NCBI GenBank assembly: GCA_029706075.1
Contig: JAINUG010000002.1
Location: 816,314 to 880,313, forward strand
DNA length: 64,000 nucleotides
Origin: Aldrovandia affinis
Taxonomy: Eukaryota > Chordata > Actinopteri > Notacanthiformes > Halosauridae
Direction of reading: 5' to 3'
The notes beneath the pieces are model-generated. The model was not told the origin of the DNA. It did no database searches and worked only from the letters and a program-made list of their open reading frames with translations. The first letter of the stretch is position 1; each line of letters begins with the position of its first letter. The translations under genes were made by a program, and so were the position numbers. Of the stretch, positions 1-12,022 are shown one piece after another.

Positions 1-3000
1 TAGGGGCACATAGAAGTGGGTTTAGTGTTTGGAGGAGCAGAGTGAAGACTGAGGTGGACATTGAGTTCGATATGTGTGGTAATATATTCATTTATTTAGA
101 GAAGAATTATGGGGGTTTATTTTTGGTACGATAAACATCTAAATATGGTGTCTTCGGTCCACAAAGAGTTCAGCTCAGTCCAGGCCCACTTCTCACCCCA
201 GCCTCGCTCAACTCCATTCCTCCAATGTCATAGGAACGGGGCACCGTTTGATATACAAATGGAAACTTTGCTTTTCTTGTAGGAAGGATTTTGCTTCTTT
301 TGGAAGAGGTGCTAATTACCATGAACTGCATCAAAAAAATCAATATATACTGTACATTTTCCTGGAACATGCCGGAAGCTCATTGTTCGCCTGCACTGCT
401 CACCATGGCACAGGCAGTCTGGGTTTAACTCTAAGGGCTCAGGGTTCTTGCTTTCACCTTGCCTGTAATCTTCGCAGTAAGACCGACACGGTGAAAAATG
501 CATGTTTCAGAGAATAGCAGCCAGGACAGACGAATACACTTGGAGGTGTGATTGTCCTCAGATTGTGCTCTAGTGGTGGGGTTTTTGATGTTATTTGTTG
601 TGGCTGTGGTTACAGTCCCCGGCAGATTGTGGTACAAACTGTCCGGGTTTGCGATCTGTTTTCTTCCGTTGCTGGTAAGAGGGGAGATTAGGGCAAGGGA
701 GCTATATTTCGGACCTGCTCTGTCCCTGTCTCTCCCTGTCAGGTGTGGTCCACGGCCTCTGGTTTTTCTCCATGCTTACTGGCAGCCTGGGCTGGCTGGT
801 CCTCCTGACGTTTTTGTTCTGTACAGGGTCTGCAGCTATGTTAATTCACTAATACAGCCCAGATACTCCTGCTCCTTTATTTCACAGGCCTGCTCCATCG
901 GAGATAAACCTGTGGAATTAAAATGAAACATCTGTCTGATCGATCTCTACAGTCAACTGTGAATGGAAGATTTCACCAAGCAAACAGATGTAGATGAAAT
1001 CTTTGGCGTTTAGCACATTATTGAAGAAAATATCATTTAGACAGAAAGGGCAGGTAGAATAGGCAATAGGCAGACCTCTCCTCTTTCTGTAGTTCTGGAC
1101 TGTTAATAGCAACATTACTCTTCAGCGGGATAGCTGTCTTGATGTATATTGATTTGGAATCTGTGAGCTAAAAAAAAAGGATAAATTAGTAGTTTATTTA
1201 TGCATGAAGATTGATTTACAATGGAAAAGCGTCATGCCTCATCACCTCCTCTTAACCTCATCTAAAACATCTCCCAGCAGGAAAAAAGAAAATTAACTTA
1301 TGGAAATCAATCAGTGGCTGATTCGCCTGCAATGTTTTTGGTCAGAAATGATTTCGGGGTTGGAGATGTGGGCCTTTTTATTTTCCTCAAAAAAGATCAA
1401 CATCCTGATGCTCCCAGGTTATTTGGGCTTTAATTAGTTACTGAAATGGGTTGCTGTTACATTACAGATTGTTTTGTTGTGCGAAGCTTGTAAGGTGCTG
1501 GTGTCAACTGGTGTTTTCTTTGAAAGCCCTAGGCCAGCAAATCAGGGCTGTGCGACGTGGCTTTGTCATTCAGAGAGAAACATCTGAGGAAAAAAACAGC
1601 TTGTTTTGACAATCACCCTGAATGGAGGCTGAAAAGCAGACCAGACCCTTGTGTGTTTTCTTATCTTGTCGCAGAATTGTGTCCCACGCATTTGTTTTGC
1701 CCTGAAACAGAGACACTGGGTTTCTGGAGGTAATATGTATTTTTCTTTTTCTTTTTCTTTTCAAGATTCTCTGCTTTCTTTTTTACTGACAGTTCTCAGT
1801 AACTATGGCAACGGCAACCTGTATAATGAGTTTTGCATGCTAGTGCGGAGACTAATATTTTAGGCCGAGAATTAGAGGGTCTAAGCTTTCTCTACTTGCA
1901 TTACATTCGACTAAGTTACCAGATTAATAATGCCCTGGCTGCTTAAGCAAGGCTAATCCACTTTCACACCAGCAATCCTTGGGTCTCAAACCTACAATGG
2001 AAGAAACCTCGATTTACTAATGAGGTAGAATTAATCCGCTCATTAGCTATTGCTGCGACACTGCTTATTTACACAATGCAAATCTCCTGTGAAGCGCTGC
2101 ATGAGAAATGGGGAGGATTTATTCCGGGCAATTTTGACCAGATCTCTTTTTTTATTTGTTTTATTTTGCATCACCTTGTTTGGCTGAGTTCCCAGTAAAA
2201 CCCAAAAGCCAAGAAAAGGTCAATTATGCCACATCGTTCTCCTCTACATTCTCAAGTCAGTGTGTGGAAGGCATACCAAGCCACACAATCTTCTCTCTCC
2301 CGTAGCGTAGGCATTAAAGTGCTTTTGTAAAAGCCCTGTTTGTCCTACACACCACAGTCTCTCTAACTACAGTCCACAGGTAATATAATACACTTCATTT
2401 ATGCAGCGCCTTTCATACAACGATTTTCAGCCCAAAGTGCATAGCCCAGGTAGCCCAGACCCATCTTCTCCTTCTCACCTTTGAGCCTTTCAGTGAGAGC
2501 CAACCACTGCCCTCACTGAAAGGGGGTCAGAGGTCCTTGGAGACCGTCGCAGACTCTGGCCGTGTCCAAACATCCATACAAAGAATTGCGGGGTCGAACT
2601 CAACATTTTGTTCTGGTATAGTGTACAGTGAATACACACTTTGCCAAAGTTGGTATGCCACCTGGGAACTTCATACATACTGTTTTGCATACTACCAAAC
2701 ATAATAATCTTGCAAGCTTAAAAATGCATAATAAATAGTGCGTAGTATGGGTATTCGGACATGACGTCTGTTTCTGTTTCTCTCAAACAGATTTATTTCA
2801 ATAAGGAGTCCACAAACAAACACAGCAAACACTTTGCCCCACTGAGCCAACAGCTGAAGCACGCAGGCAGAGATAAGCAGCGCATGAGCGTTTACTATTT
2901 GCATGTAAATAGATATAATGCCAGTCACCCTCCGGTCCTTGTGTAATCTGCGGCTGTGGAGTGTGTTCCCAGGAATCATCCTCACCACCACTGTGATTAC

Positions 3001-3095
3001 CGGCCATGTGACCAGAGACGATTTCCATTGCCATTGAGGGGCCAGCTCTCGACACGGTGTGTAAATGTAACAGGGTGCACGCACAAAACTGGCCA

Positions 3096-3260
3096 TCTGA
3101 ATCATTGTTGAATTGATTCATCTGAATCATTGTTGAATTGATTCATCTGGATCATTGTTGAATTGATTCATCTGGATCATTGTTGAATTGATTCATCTGG
3201 ATCATTGTTGAATTGATTCATCTGGATCATTGTTGAATTGATTCATCCTGATCATTGTTA
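3096..3260 (+). repeat. 25-bp minisatellite, six units plus a partial unit
   Basis: Units of 25 bp start at 3096, 3121, 3146, 3171, 3196 and 3221. Each reads TCTG(A/G)ATCATTG, then TTGAATTGATTCA. In the first two units GAATCA and TGATTC are mutual reverse complements, so each unit can form a small hairpin. A degenerate partial unit follows to about 3260. Confidence 0.95.
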
Positions 3261-5237
3261 CCTTGTTAATAAGACACTAATAAGAATGCATCCTTTCACA
3301 TTGGTTTGGATGGAACAGAGAGCGAGACATGGAAATGGGAAACTGTAGATGATAAATCACGTAACATGATGAACATCACATCACTCGCATGAACACGCAA
3401 TCACCTGAACATAACGTGAACCGACATAACCAATGCCCAGCTGGAGTGCTTTCACTTGGAAAGTGACTTTAAAATATTTCTTTGCTCTGTTGTCTTTTTT
3501 TCTAGGGAAAATGCCAACTCTCCCACTTTCCTCACCTTAATGTTTCTTACTTCTGACGTTTAACTGACCATTTATATTCAATTTGGAGTGCCTTGCCCAG
3601 CCAGTCTCTTTCTGGAGGCAAAGGAAGCAAACTGTAGTATAAATATGTCCCAGGTCTCTGTGCTCCATACTCTGCTGCAGGGATTATGCTAGAATGCCAG
3701 CCATTATCTTCAGAGTGTTAGCTAACATCGCCATTGATAATAATTTGCATTGTTTTGAATGAACAGTCATCTAGAAAGAACAGCGGAATCCACTGGAGTG
3801 TGTAAAGGCCAGCCCCGAAATCTGTGGAACACTGTCTGCTTCCTGATTAGGGCTTGTTGGAGTATAAATGTAGCCAAAATATTGCTAGATATAGATTTGC
3901 ACATTTTACGGACTTTAGATACAGGAGTGATAAGTCTGTATGCTTTGAAAAATATCATTATATTATATATTTGAGTGTGTGTGAATTTGGAAAGTGACTA
4001 AAACTTTTTTTCTTTTGGTCGGTTGACTAACTTTATATTCTTAAACTCACTGCTCAATGCTCTCTCTCTCAGTTGAACCCGGGTTCAGATTCATGCCAAG
4101 TTTGGTTTCGCTTGAAGGGGAACTTCAAAATCAATATGCTGTGTGGCATACAATGAGTGAACGTATACATATCCCTATAATTAAACAGTTTGAGGAATTG
4201 ATTTTAAACAGAGCGCCTCGCCTTTACAGCATTGAAATATAATTTTAAATACAGTATTTAAAATAGTTCTGAGTCCACTTCCTTTGCTACGTTGAACCGC
4301 GAAACCGCGTGTAGACCGATGGCACTTAAAAACGGTTGGTGAAACGTCTCGTATAAACATCCCCCTTCACTTAAGTCCCGCGTCCAATCTGAAACCTGGC
4401 ACGACCCTCGGTCCCAGCTGAATCCCTGCAATCTTGCTCAATCGTCTGGGAAATCAATTTCAAGCACGGCCTCTCTGAACTGCCGGACAGTTGTGCTATG
4501 TCCAGCGTCTGAGTGACCACCAGAAAATAACAATCTTAAGCCCTGACTTGACCACAGATAACACCCCTCTAAACCAGCGCCGTGTTGGGTCCTGCACCCC
4601 GCTTTCTCTCAAATGGATCCCCCTGTAGGAAACCGGGGGGTCACAGGACCTTCCCAAGTCCGTCTGTCGCACTCTCAGGCGCCCACACACTCTGTTGCCG
4701 CAGAATTTTCTCTCCGTTTAGTGCGAAGCTGCTCTGTTCTTGCACATGTCTTCATAAAAATTCTCTTGAAAAGTGGAACTGATCGCTCAAGCCCAAACAG
4801 AAAAAGTGTAATGTTTATCAAACGTACTGAAACGTTAACAAGGCGCTTATAACGTTTTGAAACTCCGGGTCATGTTTGAAACCGGCTCGTATGGCCGGGT
4901 GAGTTAAGCACATCGTCTCACTTTGTTTTGTTGCAAGGCGGACATAAAGAAAGGGATGTTTGTCAGATGATGGATTTTTTTATGAAGTCGTGTTTAGTGA
5001 CCTGTGCCATGCCCTGAATGGGAAAGACCGCTCCATCTCAGTTTGCAAAGAAACACTTGAAAATGTATCACCTTTAATTTCTGTCTTAGAATAAATGCAC
5101 CTTGAAAAGTCCTTTCAATAAATCCTTTATTTGGATACAATCCCCAATGTTGTCCCTGTAGGCTTAGGTAATCTGTGCGTGTGTGGTTGGGTGTGTGTGT
5201 GTCCATATAACTGCACATGCATTTCAGGTGTATATAT

Positions 5238-5475
5238 ATTGGGTACAGTGTTTATAATGGTAGTTGTGTTGGTGCAGTGTTTATAATGGTAGCTGTGCTG
5301 GTGCATTATCTATAATGGTAGCTGTGTTGGTGCAGTGTTTATAATGGTAGCTGTGCTGGTGCATTATCTATAATGGTAGCTGTGTTGGCACATTGCCTAT
5401 AATGGTAGCTGTGTTGGGGCAAAGTTTAAAATGGGTAGTTGTGTTGGTGAAATGTCTGTGATGGGTTATTTGAGT
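5238..5475 (+). repeat. 29-bp minisatellite with a 58-bp higher-order period
   Basis: The core ATAATGGTAGCTGTG recurs at 5254, 5283, 5312, 5341, 5370, 5399 and (degenerate) 5428, exactly 29 bp apart. Units with GCAGTGTTT and GCATTATCT alternate, giving a 58-bp double unit present twice (about 5277-5334 and 5335-5392). A related copy lies at 40031-40109. Confidence 0.95.
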
Positions 5476-5949
5476 GTGTGTTCAGTTTTATTGTCAACAT
5501 TTAAGCCGAGAGGATCTGCTTTTGTTAACAGCGCAGTAGAAGGGGGAGGAACAGGACAGGTCCAAGCAAGAGACAGGCTGCTGGCCGGCACGTCTTCACT
5601 ACATCGCACACACACACACACACACGAGGCTGCGTGAATGGTTTCTATGGTAACCAGGTATAAGATTAAATAGGGTCTTCTGTAACTTTTTTAATATTTC
5701 TGCACCAAAGACTTTGCCCAGCAAACAGCAGAGGGAATGTCTGTGCCATTTTAATGTAACGTAGGCCGAGTTTCACAGGCAGGAGCAGACATGCTGTCAG
5801 GGACGCCCTGATTCATTTTCTCAGGGACATAATGAGGAGAACCTGGTGCATGCGCAGCGGATTAGAGCGCTGCTGAATAAAGTGGAGGAATTCTCATAAA
5901 AATGTGTGTGATACGATACTGAGGCCTGACATTGCGCCCGGACACACTA

Positions 5950-6715
5950 GACCAGCGCTGAGACCAACGCAATAAAGATACACACTGAGACCCAGGGCAA
6001 TTACACACTGAGACCAGCACATCAAAAAGATGTGTGAGACCAACACATCATACAACCAGATACACACTGAGACCAGCACATCACTACACACTGAGGATAC
6101 ACACTGAGACCAGCACATCAGATACACATCATACAACCAGATACACACCCAATACACATCATACAACCAGATACACACTGAGACCAGCATCATCATACAA
6201 CCAGATACACACTGAGACCAACGCATCATACAACCAGATACACACTGAGACCCATCATACAACCAGATACACACTGAGACCAGCACATCATACAACCAGA
6301 TACACACTGAGACATCATACAACCAGATACACACTGAGACCAGGGCATCATACAACCAGATACACACTGAGACCAGCACATCATACAACCAGATACACAC
6401 TGAGACCAGGGCATCATACAACCAGATACACACTGAGACCAGGGCATCATACATCATACAACCAGATACACACTGAGATCCAGATACACATCATCACATA
6501 CCAGAGACCAGCACATCATACAACCAGATACACACTGAGACCAGGGCATCATACAACCAGATACACACTGAGACCCAGCGCATCATACAACCAGATACAC
6601 ACTGAGACCAACACATCATACAACCAGATACACACTGAGACCAGCACATCATACAACCAGATACACACTGAGACCAAGCACATCATACACCCAGATACAC
6701 ACTGAGACCCAGCCC
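5950..6715 (+). repeat. 33-bp minisatellite, about 20 units
   Basis: The unit CATCATACAACCAGATACAC followed by ACTGAGACCAGCA repeats with a 33-bp period (for example 6346, 6379 and 6412) with some truncated units. Since 33 is a multiple of three and the unit lacks stops in some frames, long open frames appear on both strands. They are not genes. Confidence 0.97.
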
Positions 6716-7032
6716 CCTTCTCCTCTGCTGCATCTTCAGTGTATCTCCCCACACAAAAAGACAGATTTATAATCAAATTACTGGTTGAAAATTGAGGGGG
6801 AACTGTGTTTACGTCAGACGCTTGGCAGGTGTGTTTTCATTGTTGCACTGGAGGGACAGACTCCACACACAGACCTGCCCCCCCCTCGGTTGTATAGACA
6901 GACCCTTCCCTCCCCTTCCAATCTATGAATCTGGCAATCATGATGTCTGTTAACCTCAAGAGAATTTATCTCTGTGCTTTTTATTGTTTTTGTGTTATTG
7001 TGTTCCCATCGATTGGCTGCACACAGGGTAGG

Positions 7033-7062
7033 AACACACATACACACACACACACACACACA
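7033..7062 (+). repeat. CA microsatellite
   Basis: Near-perfect CA run. Confidence 0.95.
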
Positions 7063-8597
7063 GTTGTTCCCTGTCCCCTCTCCACGGTCAGGGCAGCATC
7101 ACGTAAGGTGGGGACTCGATTGCCATTCCAGCGGTGAGATTGATGTGTTCATCTGCAGGTGGAGGAGAGGAAAAACAAGGGAGAGAGACAGAGAGCCCAC
7201 AGTGTCGTAAAATAAAACAGACTGAATTACTGTCCCGGACCCCCTACTATCCTCTGTGCTCATTACACTGCCACACCCACTTCCTTATTTTAGAGGGGAC
7301 AGGTTGAGGTCAGCCGCCCGACTCCTCCTGCACTGGCACAGTTGGGGGTGTTTGGGTGTGGGCGGGGTGCTGGCAAAGGAAACCAAGGCAGGCGTTTCAA
7401 CAGGTCTCTGTCTGAGGTATGAGGTAAGAGAAGCACGCATCTCCTCTCCAAGCCCAGCCTGCTCTGCCTCAGTATCCCCACCACTCTGTGATACGATCAG
7501 GTCATTTATTATTCTATTAAACCTGGTTAAGGTCAGACTGAATCATTAGGAGGGGGGAGTGGGGGGGTAATTCAAAGGCTTTGCAAGAACCGGAATCGGG
7601 AGATGTAAAATAGAAATCTCGGCCCCAGTGAATTATTCCTCCTGTGTTTCCATTATTCCAGCACCTTTCAGTGGAAATTACCTCAGCTGACAACAGCCAA
7701 GATTAAAAGCAGTGGTATCCCAGCACACAAAGCTAAATGCATAGAGGCATTATTTTTTGGGGGCGATTTTGCCATCAGTCTAAGAGAATATATTGATTAA
7801 TGTATTGATGGATGTCTTTTGTTTAATAGCAGAACTGTTTAGCATTGCCTTTCCTTTAGAAATTCTAATGGAAATATGCACTTTTGGTTAGACAAGCTCA
7901 TGTGTATATATTTTTTCTTTTCTAACCGTAGGAGATTCTGTGATCAATTGGTATCTATTTGTTACTGCAATGGATTATATGGTTCATATTTAACGACATA
8001 AAAAATGTACACCATGAGCCCTGAGCCAAGAGCCAGTGGACATGCCTCTTTGTAGAGAGGGTCTTTTAGTTAGGGTCCAGGGCAGGATATAAGTGTAAAA
8101 TGTTTAAATAATGACAATACACACACACACACATGCACATGCACAAACACGCACATTCAGACACACAACTTCCTCCAGCACCTGTGTAGTGGCTGTGTCC
8201 TTCAGCCTTTTCCAGCACCCCGGTTTCCCTGGCAACCGCGGAGAGCGGCATTAATGAGCCAGACTCTCAGAAAGGGGGAAGGTGTGGGGAGGGGTCAAGC
8301 CTCAAAACCCTGTACAGTCTCACAAGAGAGACTGACCAGCCGTCCCTGCCCAGGACCTTGTCTTACTTGTCAACACTTACCAAGCGTTGTTAGTGCAGGA
8401 CTGTTCTACTGTCTCCATCTATCTGCAGTACGAGATCTTCTGTACATGTGTCCTGCACCCACACAGCTACCCATTACATATGCATATATCACATTGTTAC
8501 TAGTGCAGTGCGTGGGGGTGGCCCATGTGAAAATGTACTGATGGGGAGGTGTGTTTGTGTGCATGCTATCATGTGTGCATGTGTGACTGAGAGCTGC

Positions 8598-8598
<1 letters not shown>

Positions 8599-8640
<42 letters not shown>
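8599..8640 (+). repeat. TG microsatellite
   Basis: About 21 uninterrupted TG units. Confidence 0.97.
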
Positions 8641-8644
<4 letters not shown>

Positions 8645-9372
8645 TTTACAGTAGAACCTCCAAGATATGACAACATGTGGGGTTGGTCGGAAGTCTGAAA
8701 TGTTTGTCACGGACAATGAAAATGTGGGACCCCTTATCAATTGGGATCTTATTAGAACATTCTTTCATAGTTTTCTACGTTGGCTTTACAAATTATACTA
8801 TTTTGATATGTACTTTTCAGTGACCCTCTATCTTGGACCTCTTAGTTCAACTGTTCGATTCTGACCCTTCTTTATGTCACACACTGTTGACTTCCCCACA
8901 ACGTATTATTCAGCAGAAGCACTAAGACATGTACTAAAAAACATGCGATCGATGGAAAGTGTGACTGGTTTTCACTTAATGCTTGCATCATTGCATCAGT
9001 GATAATAAGCAGCTCCCCACTGTCCTCTCTGCTAACTACAAGGTGTGCCGTAATTACATATGCCGTGTCCAGTTTCACACCCCGTTCAGGTGGCCGGTGG
9101 TGTTGGGCACTAGCGTCACTACAAGTAGCGAAGCTACTAGCTTAACTACATTTCCCAGTAGCGTGTGGGTAGCGTCACTATTTCCTAAATCAAATGGCTT
9201 TCTCAGTAGTGAAGCTGTTTTGTTGATCAAATAGCGCGGTAGTGTACACAAAAGCTTTACACACATCGTTACATTCCCCCAAGCATTGTCCCAAAGCACA
9301 AGGAAAAAAACTATATTTGAATGCAATGATAAAGTGTCATTAGTCTGTAACTCTGAGGTTAGGGTTAGGGCC

Positions 9373-9595
9373 AGGCAGTGTGGTATAGTGATTAGGGAAC
9401 TGGGCTTGTAACATTAAGGTTGCAGGTTCAATCCCCAGGTGGGACACTGCTGTTGTGCCCTTCAGCAAGGTACTTAACCTGAATTGTTTCAGTTAATATC
9501 CAGCTGTATAAATGGATTGTATGTAAAGAAATGTAAACTGTAAGTCGCTCTGGATGAGAGTGTCTGCTAAATGCCTGTAATGTAATGTAATGTCA
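9373..9595 (+). mobile_element. tRNA-derived SINE with L2-type 3' tail
   Basis: The head GTGGTATAGTGATTAGGGAA and the B-box-like GGTTCAATCC are tRNA-like polymerase III promoter parts. The body contains GTACTTAACCTGAATTG and ATCCAGCTGTATAAATGG. The 3' end GTCGCTCTGGATGAGAGTGT can form a stem CTCT/AGAG around a GGATG loop, then CTGCTAAATGCC and TGTAA repeats. That hairpin and TGTAA end match the 3' tail recognised by L2-clade LINEs such as eel UnaL2. It appears nearly full length. Confidence 0.88.
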
Positions 9596-9993
9596 TGGGT
9601 ATCTGAGGTTCCACTGTAACACAAGCTTTACCTTGGATTCCTGGAATGAGGTGTGAATAGCAGACCGGTGGGGGTGTGGGCCGGTGTTGCAGAGGTTTGA
9701 GGAACTCTGGAGCTCATTTTAGTTTTTGTCAAGCACATTTCAGATACAATGATGAAGAATTGAGTAGCACAATCAAGATCAGTCTGTATTTCAAACGCCA
9801 AAAAACTGCCGTGTACAACAATTCTAAAATCATATTCATAAGCACACTTTAGGCAGCATGTCATGTGCTCTCGCTGCCTCCGCTGTGACTCGTTGTATTA
9901 GACATGTTTGCTCTGCCCAACCCGATTTCATCGAATATCACATTTCATTACATATTTAGTACCAAAGATTGAACTTTTTCCTATGTTTATATA

Positions 9994-10264
9994 AGGTTTG
10001 AAATGACCGGTATAAATATTACAAAAGTAAATATGTAAGCTAAATGTTTTATTATTTAGTAGTTTCAACATTTACACATTTCATACATTTAAGAAATATT
10101 GAATATATTCATTAAATGGATGAGACATTTGCTAAAGCATTAAACAGTAAATATATGAAACATTTAAGAAATGTGTGAAACATTCGTTAAATGAAATGTG
10201 CGTAAATGTGAAAACCACTAAATAATAAAGCATTCAGCTGAAATATTTATTTTTGTCTGAAACC
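9994..10264. mobile_element. Foldback (long inverted repeat) element, non-coding
   Basis: GCTAAATGTTTTATTATTTA at 10039 onward is mirrored by the reverse complement of the sequence ending at 10238 (TAAATAATAAAGCATTCAGC). The similarity extends outward to GGTTTGAAA at about 9994 and CTGAAACC at 10264, with a loop of about 100 bp. It is MITE-like; superfamily and target duplication are not determined. Confidence 0.75.
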
Positions 10265-10295
10265 TGCCATTTTGAACCTCACAAATATAGGGAAA

Positions 10296-10321
10296 TTAAC
10301 CCCCCATTTTTGGGGGGTAAA
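10296..10321. repeat. Short C/G hairpin
   Basis: TTAACCCCCC, ATTTTT spacer, GGGGGGTAA: a strong 8-9-bp stem next to the foldback element. Confidence 0.85.
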
Positions 10322-11822
10322 TGTTCAATAAAAAGTGATAAAAGTAATACAAAATGTTCAGCAGCCCGTAGCAAAGGGGGAAATGGGGGATAAACCTTCC
10401 CCAGGAAGAGGACCCTGCTGCTGTCCATGAGCAAACCAGCTGGCATCATTCCCAACTGTAACCAGCGCTCTTAATATGCCACAGCACTACATTTACAACC
10501 AATGAGTGAAGACAGGCCAGCCTTAATGAGCCATGGCATGTTTTAAAGGAGTCATAACAGACCAGGATCGAGGCGTGAACGAACACCCTGCACTCTCACC
10601 GTGTGCAGCAGGTAGCCTACAACCTGGTGGGACTTCCCTCCACCAGCAGAGAGCAACACATCATTCGGTGGGAGAAAAAAAAGCTGGGAAATACTGTCAA
10701 TCGCTGTCAATCATCTTTGGGTTTGGAGCTCCAGGATTGGGATCACACCTGGCCATAAGTATGAAGTTATTCCCCCCCATATTTGGACACCAGCAACAAA
10801 GGCGGAGGGGGATTTTTTAAGGGGTGGAGATGGGGGGGTTGGGTTGGGGGGGGGGGGGGCGGAGGATGCCGGACAGAGCTGACAGGAGAGGGTGGAGCTG
10901 CGTGGTGATTTACATACCTGTATAGAAAACCCCTTCAGCAGGTTGAAGCAAAAGGGGTTGTCTAGAGATTTCTCCCCTGAATCTTCATTTACAACTCTGA
11001 TAATTGCAGCAGTAGTCACACAGTTTACCAATCACGTTTGTTTTAGCAGCATAGCTGCTAATCCCTTGTCTGGGTGGTTTACCTCTGGGCAGGATAGAAC
11101 ACCTCTATGCTGTGCTTGGGGGAAGAGTGTGCAGTACTTCCATAGGATTCCATGGTGTCAGTCATATAATCTGTCTAACGCACTTCACTGGGAGTGCACC
11201 CTGCCTACTGTAGTCACGGTTTGAAACCCGACTGTGTCAGTCCGACTCTGGGCGGGAGCCCCGATCAGGGGGCGGCTTTTGGCTGTCCACCACAGGGGGT
11301 GGGGGGAGGGAAAGTCAGTACGAGTTTGCCGAGGAGCAGTAGGGCGTTCCTAAAGAGCAGGTGGGTGAAGTTCCATCTCAGAGGAGGTGGATTATTGCTG
11401 GCCTTGGGATACTAGCTTGACCCGGAGAACGGGCGGCAGGCTCGTGAGGGGAGGGCGAATCGAAATAAATAAAGTTGAATTGACTACTAAGTTTGGAGGG
11501 AAAAAACGGGGGGGGAAATTATATCTGTCTATCTATGATGCGAGTCACTTTTATTTACCCGTATACCAGAATTTCTGTCATGGGAAGATTAGGCTGATAC
11601 AAGGACAAACAGCTGTGTAAATTCACATCGGTGAAGATATTTATTATACTCCTCTAGGTAAATATCATCAGTGTATTCAATGTGTTTCTCCTCTATGCAA
11701 ATTGAGCTGAGTACCCAATAAATTCAGGTGTACTGAATATATTTGGGTGTTCTTAAAATCCTCATGTAAGTGAATGCAAGTCATAGCAACAAAATGCATT
11801 CCTCTATATAGTCTATATAGAC

Positions 11823-12022
11823 TGGGGGTATTCAAATCCAGGCCCTGAGGTCTGCAGTGTCTGCAGGTATTTCCAACCACGCACTACACTGATTTCTAAT
11901 AATTAGTTTGCCTCCTTGGTCCAGGAAGCGAGCGAATTGGTGAAATCAGGTGGTGTAGTGCGTGGTTGGAGCAAATACCTGCAGACACTGCGGACCTCAA
12001 GGCCTGGATTTGAATACCCCTG
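11823..12022. mobile_element. 200-bp hAT-type MITE with 8-bp target duplication
   Basis: The right end, read on the minus strand, is CAGGGGTATTCAAATCCAGG; the left end reads TGGGGGTATTCAAATCCAGG. Both arms continue for about 80 bp as an inverted repeat (TCTGCAGTGTCTGCAGGTAT on the left). The 8-bp sequence ATATAGAC flanks it directly at 11815-11822 and 12023-12030. A CAGNGG end with an 8-bp duplication is the hallmark of the hAT superfamily. There is no coding capacity. Confidence 0.9.

Noticed and set aside
3436..3475. Frame reading LECFHLES, resembling the GECF part of an EGF domain (candidate missing exon)
   Set aside because: The other EGF cysteines and the NDG motif are absent, and there is no suitable acceptor/donor pair; chance match.
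5894..6705. Long repeat-protein frames on both strands
   Set aside because: Produced by the 33-bp minisatellite; no start context, splice sites or conservation.
5950..6715. CRISPR-like array
   Set aside because: Units are contiguous with no unique spacers, and the genome is vertebrate; ordinary minisatellite.
9355..9372. Telomere-like TTAGGG repeats
   Set aside because: Only about two units (GGTTAGGGTTAGGG), directly before a SINE; too short to be an interstitial telomere.
9373..9450. tRNA gene
   Set aside because: The tRNA-like head is diverged, cannot form a full cloverleaf as read, and is fused to a SINE body.
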